Shown piece by piece: positions 27,501 to 39,500 of a stretch of 64,000 nt of DNA. The translations under genes and the position numbers were made by a program. How positions within the stretch are numbered: the first letter of the stretch is position 1; each line of letters opens with the position of its first letter. The notes beneath the pieces are model-generated. The model saw only the letters and a program-made list of their open reading frames with translations, was not told where the DNA came from and ran no database searches. Location of the stretch: positions 19,525,368-19,589,367 of the forward strand of contig JALIRH010000004.1 in assembly GCA_023055505.1 (NCBI GenBank), in the 5' to 3' direction. This DNA is from Callipepla californica brunnescens (taxonomy: Eukaryota; Chordata; Aves; Galliformes; Odontophoridae).

Positions 27501-30500
27501 GATAATATAACATCACCCTATGGAGGTGATGAGACATCTGAACTCGTGGTCTACTTGTATGTCACTACTAGGTGTCATTTATATCCTCCTCCCATTTTCA
27601 ACTTCTCATACAGTTGCTTTTGTGCATTGCTGGGCTATATTTCTTGTGTCTGCCCTCAAGCTAAAAGTAGGACAAACATTCAGAATGGAACCCAGATGTT
27701 CAGAACCACTAACAACTGTTTGATGTATAGTGAGGGTATAGTCCTTTGGCATGTTTCTAAAATTAACAGTCTCATGCTACAATCTGTTCTGTCTATGAGA
27801 AGAAAAATGACAGCACTAAAAAACAAAGTATATGAGAAAAACCAGTCTTTTAAGAATGATGAGCACAAACTATAAAATCTCATCTATCCTGTTACTGCAC
27901 TTCATAATGCCCAATATACATAGAAGTAGTTATATATCATTTTTTCCTAATGAATTCCTCTCTACCTGCACAGACAGGTTTCCCTTGAATCCCAGTTTAC
28001 CTCACTTCACCTAAAAGGAGAAGGAGAGCTGCTCCTATTTCTCAGTCTTCAGATGAGATCTCCAGGGTTGTATTCCTTCACCAACATAATACAGTATTAT
28101 GAAGTAACCTCCAAATATTATCTGTCCAAAAGCTGATTTGAACTGAACTCTGTCCTGAAGTTCATCTGTAAATGCAGTGTTACTCTCTGCGGGTTGCTTG
28201 TGGAAATAATGAAGGCTCATAGAAGTTACTGCTTTATCAGTGATGTCTTTTGCAGGGAATGGTCAGGGTCCCCACATGAACTAGCCTTACAACCTGTGCA
28301 GCTATCTAAGCCAATGAGAACTAAAAAGCAATGAGATTTCCTTTTAAAAGATTCAAAGGTCTCTCTTCATCCAAAGGTGAAAAATGAAAGGAAGACCCTA
28401 AAACAAAAAGTAAGGGCAAGGAATCAACGTGATTGTTCTGAACTCTTACATCTGAGAAAGATTCCAATACACATTTGAAGCAAAACCTCCAGCTCCAGAG
28501 ACATTTAACAATACCGTATCTATTCCAGCTTCCACATACTCCCAGCTAGTACAGTTTCAAAATATACTTGATAAACACGTTTCAACCCTTCGAGATTTCA
28601 CCTTGTCCCATTTCTGACAGCCACATTGCAGGACTTCTCTAACCACAGCCTCTTGAATTTGTAGGACCATTCCCAGCAAAGAAGGGGCTATTGCTGGGAA
28701 GGAAGCGTCAGTCACTCTGAAATTCGCATCAAGTAACTTCTTATTAAGGAACACAGCTTGAATTTGGCATTGCAGACACCCAGAAGCAATGGAGCTGATA
28801 ACATTTGATCAGACTTCCCATCTCCTCTCTTCACCTTTGCTGCATTAACTAGCCCACATATGTTCTTCAGCAGCAATGTTCAGCTCTTGGTGTATTGTAT
28901 CACTCAATATCCACATCATTGTGATTTCAAAGAATCATGCCCCACAGAGACATCTTTCTTCAGAGTTACATGAGATCCAGTGGGGTCCTAGAGATGTTTA
29001 CCTTTTCACATACTAAATAATACCATTAGCATTACCCAGAAGCTTAAAAGAAGTCATCTTTCACTCACAGCACAACAGCTTTTCAGGTGTGTCAGCTGAT
29101 GCAGAGCTCCTCACTGATTATTGGTTTGACCACAGGACTGGGGCAGCTCCAGCTGTATGTGTTAGGGACTACCATAAACAAAGTCAATGCTAACAATGGT
29201 GTAGGTGATTTGGGATTGGTGGTGCAGCTCTGTGCAGTTGCTTAAGAACTGATTTGTTTAAGGAAAGAAATTTTAAGATAGAGAACTCGAGCTTCTGTGC
29301 TCCTTCTCATTGTTCTGCCAAATGCTGTCATAGGAGGGGGTGTTAGAAGTGAGAAAAGGAGCTAATGTACTGTTTTCTATATCACCTTCTCCTGGCCAGA
29401 TATTTATCCTGTCTGTCAGGAAAAGAGATTTATGAAAGCCTTTGGTACTTGTGCCTTCACCTTCCCTGAAGTTTCCACCCTTCCCTGCACACCTCCAGCT
29501 GAGAAGGAGCAAGAGAACACAATAACTGAAAAACTTAAGTCATTCTCTTAACTCAAGACTATGTCCATCTTTTGGGCTGAGGAAGTGATGCAAAGCAGGT
29601 GCCTATCAATTCCCCAGTGTAACTGCATGGAATTCTTAGAACCTAGTAATGACACTCAGCACCTGCAGGATAGCAGGATGAATGTAAGTTTTCTTATCTT
29701 AGCATCTCTCTAATACCCACAGTGAGATCAGGGAGTGCCTGAAATCTGCATTTGAATCAAAACCATTATATGAATTGAGTAAGGGTCAGCTAGGAGCAGA
29801 GTGAAAACTAATTATCTCTGGCCTGTCAGAAACATCTGCATGACGAGACAAGCCAGAAACCTGTTGTGTGAAGTATGAAGCAAACATAAGACCTGAGCAT
29901 TACTTAAATGCGGAGAAGCCCATGAAAGTAGTGGAGTGACACCAGGTGTATGAAAAGGGTTAAATAGCCCACTGAGGAGGAGTGGGGTGCTTTCTTTTTG
30001 CATTACTTTTGTCTCTGTGTGTAAATAGAAAACAAATGGTTGTCCAGATCCAGTAGCATGTGCTGTGTACAGGCAAAGGTGTGGCATCAGATTTCAAGAT
30101 AAGCCAAGACTCCCTCCCACACATCCCACAGGTCTTAAGATGCACATTTATAAAATACCTAAGATCAAGTTGGGTATGTGCAATAGTGAGGAACATCAGT
30201 GGAAATACATAGGAAGTAGCATTCCCTGAATCAAGGATTTGGTAAGCCAAAGAAAGCTATAAAAACTAATGGTCTGGCATTACTGCACTTGCAATGAACT
30301 GAGAGAAAATCAAGGAAAGTGAACGTGTTTTATCTAGGCAGAGGTGAGTAGAAACTTGAGCAGACTGATAACCATGTGTCAAGATTGGAAGCTGGCATGC
30401 TGGCAGAAAAAGCAAGTCCTAGAAGCTGCAGTACTTGGTTGGAAAGATGTCTTCTTCCTGGATTTGGTATTCGGCAGATGACAATCACAACATTGTCAGC

Positions 30501-33500
30501 CTTCCACTTATATCTCAAACCTAATGGTACCTGTACCAGCTGCTTATTTTCAATTTTCCAGGGAAAAAATCATGTTGCTAAGATGAAGCTAGGCAAACAA
30601 TGTCATTTTCCAATTCTCATCAGCACACAATAGTATATGTAGCTATTTTAGTTTTCTAATGCTTCAAATACTTTAAAATGATAAAAATAAAACATTAAGT
30701 CAAAAGAACATTGGTATCACTTCCAAAGTAGCGTTTGAAAATCGTCTGACATCTGTTTGTATGGTACCATAAGGAATGGAAATTACATGGCCACATATAG
30801 TTTTTCCTAGGAGACTCCAACTTCTTTGCAAGCACAGGTGGGCTACTGCTGATCACTCAACAAAGGATTTTTTATATCATTTTGCTTTCAGTGTCTAATT
30901 GCAAATGGCTTACTGTACTTCAATTTACTTAAGAAGTAGACTAAAAGCCACAACAGCAGCTGGGAAAATTCTTACAGTAAATAAAAAAAAAATCTTTTCT
31001 TCACCTACTGGCCCCAACCTCTTTTTTGCTAGTAATTTACAGAAGAATCTGGAGATGTTTCTCACTGTTTCCAGGATTTACCTTGCATCTTACCTTAGCA
31101 TTCCTCTACACATAGTAAGAGGTCACACCTTTCAAAAGCTGCACATAATCTAAATAGAGAAGATGGACAAAATATCCAGGAGAACGTATTTTTTTATACA
31201 AGTTTTGCAGGTAAGCAGGAGCAAAGAGTGGTCAGATGATTTGCCTAAGCTCCATAGATAGAGTTAAAAATGGAACCCATACATCTTGATCCCTACTCAA
31301 ATGATGTATGTTTTAGAAGTATTGGGAATTTCCTAAATGCCTGCATCTTACTCTCCAAGATTTTCTTCGAAATCTCATGGGAGGACAGAGGATAAGGTCA
31401 AAACCCAAAACTATTTTCTGAGAGCGCACTGACATCTAACTTCATGCAATTCCTTTGCATAACCTGATGAATCATTTTTCTTATCATTCCATTTCCATTC
31501 TAGATCAAAGTTGATACTAAAAGATATTAAAACTGAAATTCAAAGGAATGATGTTACTATTTTACCATGTTCTTTAAATCTGTTGCAGTTTCCAAGGAAA
31601 TAGGAAGCATTACTTTTGGAGCAACTCATGAGTTTTACTCATACCCAAAGTGGCATAATTGATCTGTTGCTGAATTTATTAATTTATTTATTAATTAATA
31701 ATTTATTAATTTATTTATTAAAAACAAACAAAACAAACAAAAACACCCTATCTCTAAGATTGGAAATAAATATTCTTTAGAAATTTTTGATTTGGTCATG
31801 CATCCTTAGCTAGTATGACTTCTGTGTTTTGCATTTGTATAGTAGGCACTACCAGTGGCGATTCAGAAACTTTAGAACTCTGTAACATCAGTAGGAAAGA
31901 TTTGGTACTTACAGTAGTCTGCTTGACGAGCATTTGTCATCTTTATGACTCTTACAGTGAGCAGGGAGTAAGGTGATGTTTCTTCCTGCTGAAAAAAGTT
32001 AAAAAAGGAGATGTGCTTTTAAATCTGGAATATGTGTACTGTAATGACAAACAAACACTGAAGGAATCCAGACTCTGCCGGAGCCTTCTCTTATAATTGG
32101 CATTACAGCAACAATATAGTAGGTAACAATATATACCTTCCTCATCAGCCTTTGGTCTGCAGTCACCTATACAGAAAGCATAGAAGAAAATGATGGATAG
32201 GGAAGCAGAGATAGAGGGTAAAATACACACAGAAAGAGTTCAAGGAGGAGCTTACAGCATTGGGGAAGGCAAACAGATGAGTAATTCCTAGTAAAGTAAT
32301 TTCAAAAAAAAGTAAGAACAGGGTGTAAAAGCAAGGAGCTGTTGCAAAAGTTACCAATCAGAAGTCTGAAAGAAGATAATGAAATTATTGTTATATTTTT
32401 GCTGATAGACCTTGATTTAAAAAGGGAGAATGTTCCAAGTGTATTTCACAGAGAGAGAAAGCTCATTGACTGCTGCTACTGCAGTTGAAGTCAAAGACTG
32501 CTAGGAAGGTCAAGGCATGAGAAGTCAGTGAGACAAGACAATACACCAGCTGAAGTATGTAAAGCATTGGACCATGAGTTCAGCTTAATCTCACAAATTA
32601 TTTCCATCTCTATGAAGGACATGATGGCCTTTAAAAAAAAAAAACTCTTAAAAAAAAAAAAAAAAGTGCAATTGTCAAGCTATCAAGTAATCCTACGAAA
32701 TGGCAAAAATGATTGTTTTGAAAAACCAATCTTGATAATTTGATGACATCTTATATAAAAGCTAACCAAAGCCTAACATAATCATAAGGCTTTGACCATG
32801 AGTTCAAGCGTATAAGCAGGAATCCTGCACTGATTAATTGGTTTTGTCTGGTCCATACTACTCTCAAAAACAGTCTTGAAATTAAATCAAAAAACAAACA
32901 AACAAACAAACAAACCTTAAAAACAGCAGCAAACATGTTTCAGGAGTAATAAGAGTATAAGTGAAAAGGACTAATTTCTTCGGTGAAAACTTGTGGCACC
33001 AGTACTTCAAAATAGTACCCGTGTTTTCAAATTCTGTCAGAGATGCATATACACTACTATGATTTGTCAAGAGTAGAACAACAGAAACTAGTGAGCTGCG
33101 CAAGGACACATCTACATCAAGCACCAGCCATATGTTCATTCCTGAAGGCCACTGTGTACGCTGATGCAGTGGTGCAGAATAGAGGATACATGAAGAATGC
33201 CTTGCAGGTACCTCATATTACAAATGCAAATGAAGATAGACTGATAAGAGAGCTAGCACATGGGAGGATTATATTAAGAAGAAAACAAAACAATAAAACA
33301 TACATAGTATTTCCTTGAAGAACAGTGAGATACTACGTAGATCAGATAGTGTCAAAGATTATGCAAGTGTTCAAACATCTCATTTCATATGGCATCACAG
33401 TGAGAACTGTTCCCTGGGAGGAGAGCTCTGAATTGGTGCTGCATAAGAGAAAAGCCAATTAGCTGTTCTTGAAAAAACTGTGTACCAGAAGACATGTCCT

Positions 33501-36500
33501 GGTCACAGAAAATTCTGCCATGTTGGCTGAGAAATCTCTGTCCTATGAGACAGCAAGGCACAGTTCTTGTCAGCCAGAGCATAACCAACATACAATAAAT
33601 GCAACAAAAGCCTCAAGAAGCAGATTGAAAAAAGAGATCCAAGGAACTTACAAGATGAAAGAGATAGATGTGAACCTGGGAAAAGCAATCAAGTATGCTG
33701 GTGGTAGACATACCAGACAAGTCATATGGAGGATAAGACAATGACTGAGCTTTCCTTAGTCTAAGCCTTGCTCCTGGAGTCTATTCATTGGGTAATTTAA
33801 ATCCCTTAATGTACTAGCCTGGCCCAAAGAACAATGATTACTTTAAATTTGAAGGAATAATGGAAGCATTAATCTCCATATTCAACATTTCTATCAATAA
33901 GAAAAGGATTTTCACAGCTCTCAAAACCAGTCTGTACTCTGAACACCTCTTGCTTTCTCTTCATGTAACACTTAGGTGTCCATATCTCTCAAATCAAAAT
34001 CCTACATGGAAAATCAAAAACCAATAAAACAACAGTTCTAAAATATATTTTCACTCCTCAGGGAATTAAAGGAGGAGCAATGTTCAGTGATCTTCGTCAT
34101 CATCATAATTTGAGACATCAGTATCTCTGAAGGGAACTGCTAACTATTAAGCTAGTAATTACTAAGTAAATCAGAGACAAATGAAAGGGAGACTTATCTT
34201 CCTTAGAGATGAAAGTCAATGAAAAATTGCTCCACATAATACTTTTCTGTTGGCCAGATTCCAGACAGAAGTGCTGCTGCAGAAGATTCCAAGAGCAAAA
34301 CATCTTATAACTGAAGAAGCCTGATACTTGAATGGAAATCATGCAACTAATCCATTTTTCCCTCTAGTCATCATTTCATTATATTAATGCAATGGCAATG
34401 CCAACAAATTAAATGGCAAGAACATTACTGCTGCTGAGGATCATTTGTGTTAAATTAGAAAAGAAAAAGATTAATTCAGGTAGATCATAATGTAATCAAC
34501 TATCCACTGGTGACTAATTATTATAAACAGACATCTTCAGTACAACATTCTATATTAAGTCAAGAATATTCCCAATACCTAGGCTGAAGCAAGTGTTACC
34601 AAAATCTGAGTATCCACAGCACACAGATGGCCAAATCCTCTTGCAGTCTTCTCTAATAAAGATAAATCTGTGTACAATGAACCTTTGAACTCATTCCTGC
34701 AAAGAGAAGGTGATGGGCAGGTGGCGCAGCCTTCTTTAAAGACTTACTGCTACCCCTGGAAAAGGTAAGGTTTGTTTTCAAATGGAAGGATAATGGGGAT
34801 CTTGGTAATAATGTCATGCTATTCTTCTAGTTCTGTAGCAAACCATTAAAGGATGTGGGCCACTTTATGAGTATCACATAAATCAAAAAGTGATGAATGT
34901 TTTCCTAATTCTTCTCTGATTTGTGATTTCATGTCCACCAAAATAACTTGGTTATGCTCCCTGCTCACTGTTAATATTTGAGCTGAGATTATGCTTGCCT
35001 GCATTATACTTTAAATTTTCAGTGCCTGTACAGATGGTAAGCCAACAACTAGGTTTTTCAATTTGTCCTTTAATTTTGGCTTTTTTTTTTTTTTTGAGGT
35101 AACAAATTATGCTGTAGATGTATGAGAAAAATAATTCAGTAATAGATAATACTCAATGATAAATTTCCTAGATTTGCTGTTATTACGGACTAGCTTACTC
35201 ATTGTTATCTGTGGTTGTCTTCAGCATATTTCATCTTTCCTGTATTCATGACTAAGGTGCTAGAAGGCAAACTGACAACACAGGACGCCCAAAAACAGCT
35301 GAATAGTTGTTTTCTAGTTGTTCTCATCCATTTTAAAAGCTGAAAGGGCAGGTTTACAAAGTTAATACTATTGCCAAATTATTTAGCAGTGGGGATTTTT
35401 GGCTTTGCACTTCAGGTAGGTGACAAAGCAAACCTCAGTGCAGCAGCACACGGGCATGATTTTTGAAACCCAGACCAGTATATATTATCACACAGTTACA
35501 TTGAGTCCTCTCAAAATAACTGGGCAAAATATTCGAACATTAACATTAAGAGAAGTATACTGTCCTTTGTAACAGTTTTCAACTTAACGGTCATCCTCCC
35601 CTCTTAGATGGCAAACTATGGGTTACAAAAATCAAAGGAATAACTGACAGCTGCCTAGGAAACACAATACAAGTAGGAAGCAGAAATTGGCCAGCTCACA
35701 CAAGCCTGCGCCTTTAATGCCAGTTTTCTGCCAAGCTTTATTGCAGAGGAAAAAAGACATGTTCAAGAGCCAGAAGGCAAATACAGAGTGACTTGAGAAA
35801 ACTTTCTTGTTAAACACTTGTGGGGTGCAAAAGAGAACTTTTGATTAATTTGATAAGAAGAAACTATGACGAGGACTATGATTTAAAGTAGTGGAAAGGA
35901 TCCCATATCCCCTACATTCAGGAGCTTGTGGCCATACAATTCTTTTTAATATTCCTTTACATAGATTAAAAAAATGTGCTGGATTCTAACAATCTTCGTA
36001 CACATGTATAACTACTTGGTGGTAAAATAGAATTGGATGCCTTTAGCCATGGGTCTTTCAAAACAAAATATAACATGAGTATAAATACAGAAAGTCATTA
36101 AAGAAATGCTACCACTATTGGGCCATTGCACAGCTCAATAGATCCTTTTCCTGCTTTAGAGCATTCCTTTTCTGAGCTTTAATGTATACACATACATAGC
36201 AAATTCTCAACAACTCTGTTTTGATTATCTTCGTTATTTACATCAGACACCATTTTTATGTTCTAATTTCCAACTATAGGAAATGCCAAAATGTTACTAG
36301 CAAGAGAGGCATAAAACTTTTGGCGAAATGCCTGAAAAAAAAAAAAGAAAAAAAAAAAAAAAGGAAAAGAGAAGTAATGTTGATAGTTTTCTACTGATCT
36401 GGAGTTCTGATTGCACAAACAAGAGTTATACATACAGGTTTCCTATGAACTACAGACATTGAATCACACTTCTTTGATGATACCATCAAACACAAGCTAG

Positions 36501-39500
36501 CATTTTGTGTGGAACTATCCTGTTTCACTTTGAAACAACTTGACACAGCTGCAAGCTAATCAAACACAGAGAGGAAAATCATCACTGATACAACTATTAC
36601 ATGGTCAGTGCAAACATATCTTGTCACTGGCCTTTCTAATATCACCAGAGATGTTATCCTTTTGTTTCAGTGACTTGCACAGTGAACAAAGTGAGCCCAA
36701 ACTCAAAGGATCACCAACAGCTAGATTCTGACTTGCTGATACAGGTATCATTCTCCATTCATTCAGACCTAAAACTCCATTAAAGTAGAGATGAACACTA
36801 TTAAAAGACCAAACTCAGTCCCATTTTAACAGCAAATTAAGTACATTTCCCCTAAGAAATTTCTCAAAGGAATAAAAACTTTAAAAAACTTTGTGTAAAT
36901 GGATAAAGGAATAGAATGAAAAAAAGAAAACCAACAAGAGAACACAGATGTTTCACATAAAGAAAGTTTTCTTCTATGAAATGTTTCTTTTTCTAATTAG
37001 ACATGTGAAACTCATAACACAATATAGAGAAAAAAAATCTCATGCCCTTCTTATGTGTGGTTTTGTTCCACACATAATTTGTTTGTTCAAGCTGGTACCT
37101 CAGCATCAGCATCACTCTGCTCTGTGTCCTGCATCATCCATTTTCCTTCTTCATTTTGCAAGGGGCTTGATTTGCTGATGGGATGCTGTTGAGAGAAGGA
37201 GGACAAAGGATGAAAAAGAGAGCGAAGATCAGTTTTTCCTACTTATTTCAGCTTCTCAGTGGCGAATTGCAAAGTGAAATGGGCAATTTGTGCTGCCTCA
37301 TTGTTTGCATCAGCAAGGTGTGGAAAGGAGGTACGTGCCAGGAAAGTAGCAGCTATTTCTGCATTGTATGGAAAGCTACTGACTCCACACAGCTGCAAAT
37401 ATCCAATAATCTTGTTTTCTTAAAGATTTATATTCCATGGATTTGGGTGGATTTGAGCTGTCTATGTTCTGGGAACAAATATGAATCAAACTCTCAGAGT
37501 CTCTGCCAGGCTCATTCTGTTTTCCACTTACCTGAGATAAGGCAGATGTTGATGCCATCGAGATCACTGCTGAATTGAAAATAGGTGCTGCAAATGGCAC
37601 CCTAATATTAGGTTCCACAGTTGCCAGTGTCTTCTGAAACATATTTACAGTCTTGAAGAGTGTCAGAAGTTGCTGAACAGGTGTTTTATTATCTTGAGTC
37701 AGAGCTCCACCCCTTCATGATTTCTGAAGCAGGAAAGCTTCCCACCCACATTACTTGTCCTCAGAGTAAGTCTTTTGTAAGGTGCAAACATACATCTGCA
37801 GCTCTTGTGACTGAACAGACCCTGCTAAGACCAAAGCATTCCTACCTGGGAGCTTGCAGACATTGATTGGTGATGACCTTGTGGCCTGTGAGAGGTCACT
37901 TTACAGAAATAATCTAAAAGTAATGATAGGAACATCCTAAGAGACACATCTACCTACTGTCTTCATGCAAAGCCTCTGACAAATACTAGGCGCTATCTCT
38001 TTCATAAGTGAGATGACAGGAGTGAAGCCCACCAAATGCAGAAAGATGCATCTCTTTGGAATAGAAAATGCTGGGGGACTTTTTGATTGCCAATATATTT
38101 TGCATAGAGACCTGTTTTATAAAGATTTACACAAATGATCACCAAACAGCTGTGGATTCCTGTTACCATGCTACCTATAATGAAGAGGATGGAGATCTAG
38201 TGACAGATTCTCTAGAGTGACTGGTGCTCTCAACTCAATTGAGTTAAGCACTGTTTTTCTTCCTTGTTCCTCACACATCTCTCTGCTATTACACAGTTCC
38301 AATCCTTTACTCAACAGAGACTCCTCATTCCCTCTGGGATAAGGCAGAGAGGAACTAACCAGGAGCAGACTCAGTCTGTGATCCTGTGGTTTGGAGCTGA
38401 GGTGGAATGCAGACCTGGAGAGGTATACAGCGCTGGAAGACACAAGAAAGAACGATGTATTATGAGAAGATGTACACTTAAGGACAATGTGGGAAAGCAG
38501 TCCTCAGGACATGAACTAGACGAGAATGGAAATATCACAACAGAAAATATTTATGTAGGAAGATACTAGGAATTTTTCAGAAGGAATGGTTTTCTACTTA
38601 AAAGCATTATTGCATCATTATTTCTGTACATTTTGTTTTTGTGTGTGTGTGTGATTTTTTTTTTTTTTTTTGAGTGTCTACTGCATAAAAAGGGAGAAAT
38701 TTGATAAGCAACATTTCTGTGATTCCTTAAACATGATGTATCAAATTTACACTTCAAATGCCTTTCTTATTTCTGCATTTCACACTTGATACAAACTGCT
38801 TCTAAGAAAATGTAAATGAGATTTAAATATTTCACCTTGAAAAATATTGAAATATTTCAAAAAATGAAAACAGTTTCATGTTTTAGGAGAGTTGTTTGCT
38901 ATATTTTTGTTTTGTTCAGTCCAGAATTGTCATTTCCTTTTGAAAAACAAATAAATATTTATCAGCAACTGCATTCAAATCAGCAGCCAGCTGGGCATTA
39001 TTAGTATTACTGGAGTTTAGTGGACTCAACTTCTTCATTTTACAAACCTTTTATGTTGTGAGGATCTACATCTGTTCAGAACACTTTGAGGAAGCTCAGT
39101 GATTAAATTTTCTAATCCATTATGCAAGCATCATTAGGCATACACTCATTTGTATTGAAAATCCTCCCAAATGCTTGAAATTAGAGCTTGTGAAAGGATT
39201 TGAGATTAATAGGGTGACAAATCATGACTTCCTATTAGACACTGGCATACGGATGAAATCATAGTCATTCCTGACAGTGGTAATAAGTGTTGTACAAGAG
39301 CTTGGGCTGACAGAAACTGGACACAAACCTAGTCACTTCCAGCTGTCTCGTTTCATTCACTTCCTATTTGCACAAAGGAATCAGATGAAAAGCTGGTGTT
39401 ATAAGAACAAGTTAAGACCTGCAATATTCCATAGATACAAGAATTGATTTCTAGGTATAACTTTACCCTTGCATTTCTATATACACATATGTATTTTTAT

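Larger units (their letters stand above)
24096..31912 (-). other. PLA2G4E: PLA2G4E intron between exons 2 and 3 (7.8 kb)
   Basis: Only repeats are recognisable (CR1 at 26645-26832, homopolymers, the 27-bp repeat at its right edge). The matching intron of the tandem copy is 1.6 kb. Short open frames here show no protein similarity that I can see. Confidence 0.75.

Noticed and set aside
37183..37578. 131-residue plus-strand frame in PLA2G4E intron 1
   Set aside because: No recognisable protein and an overlapping antisense frame (37376-37642); treated as chance.
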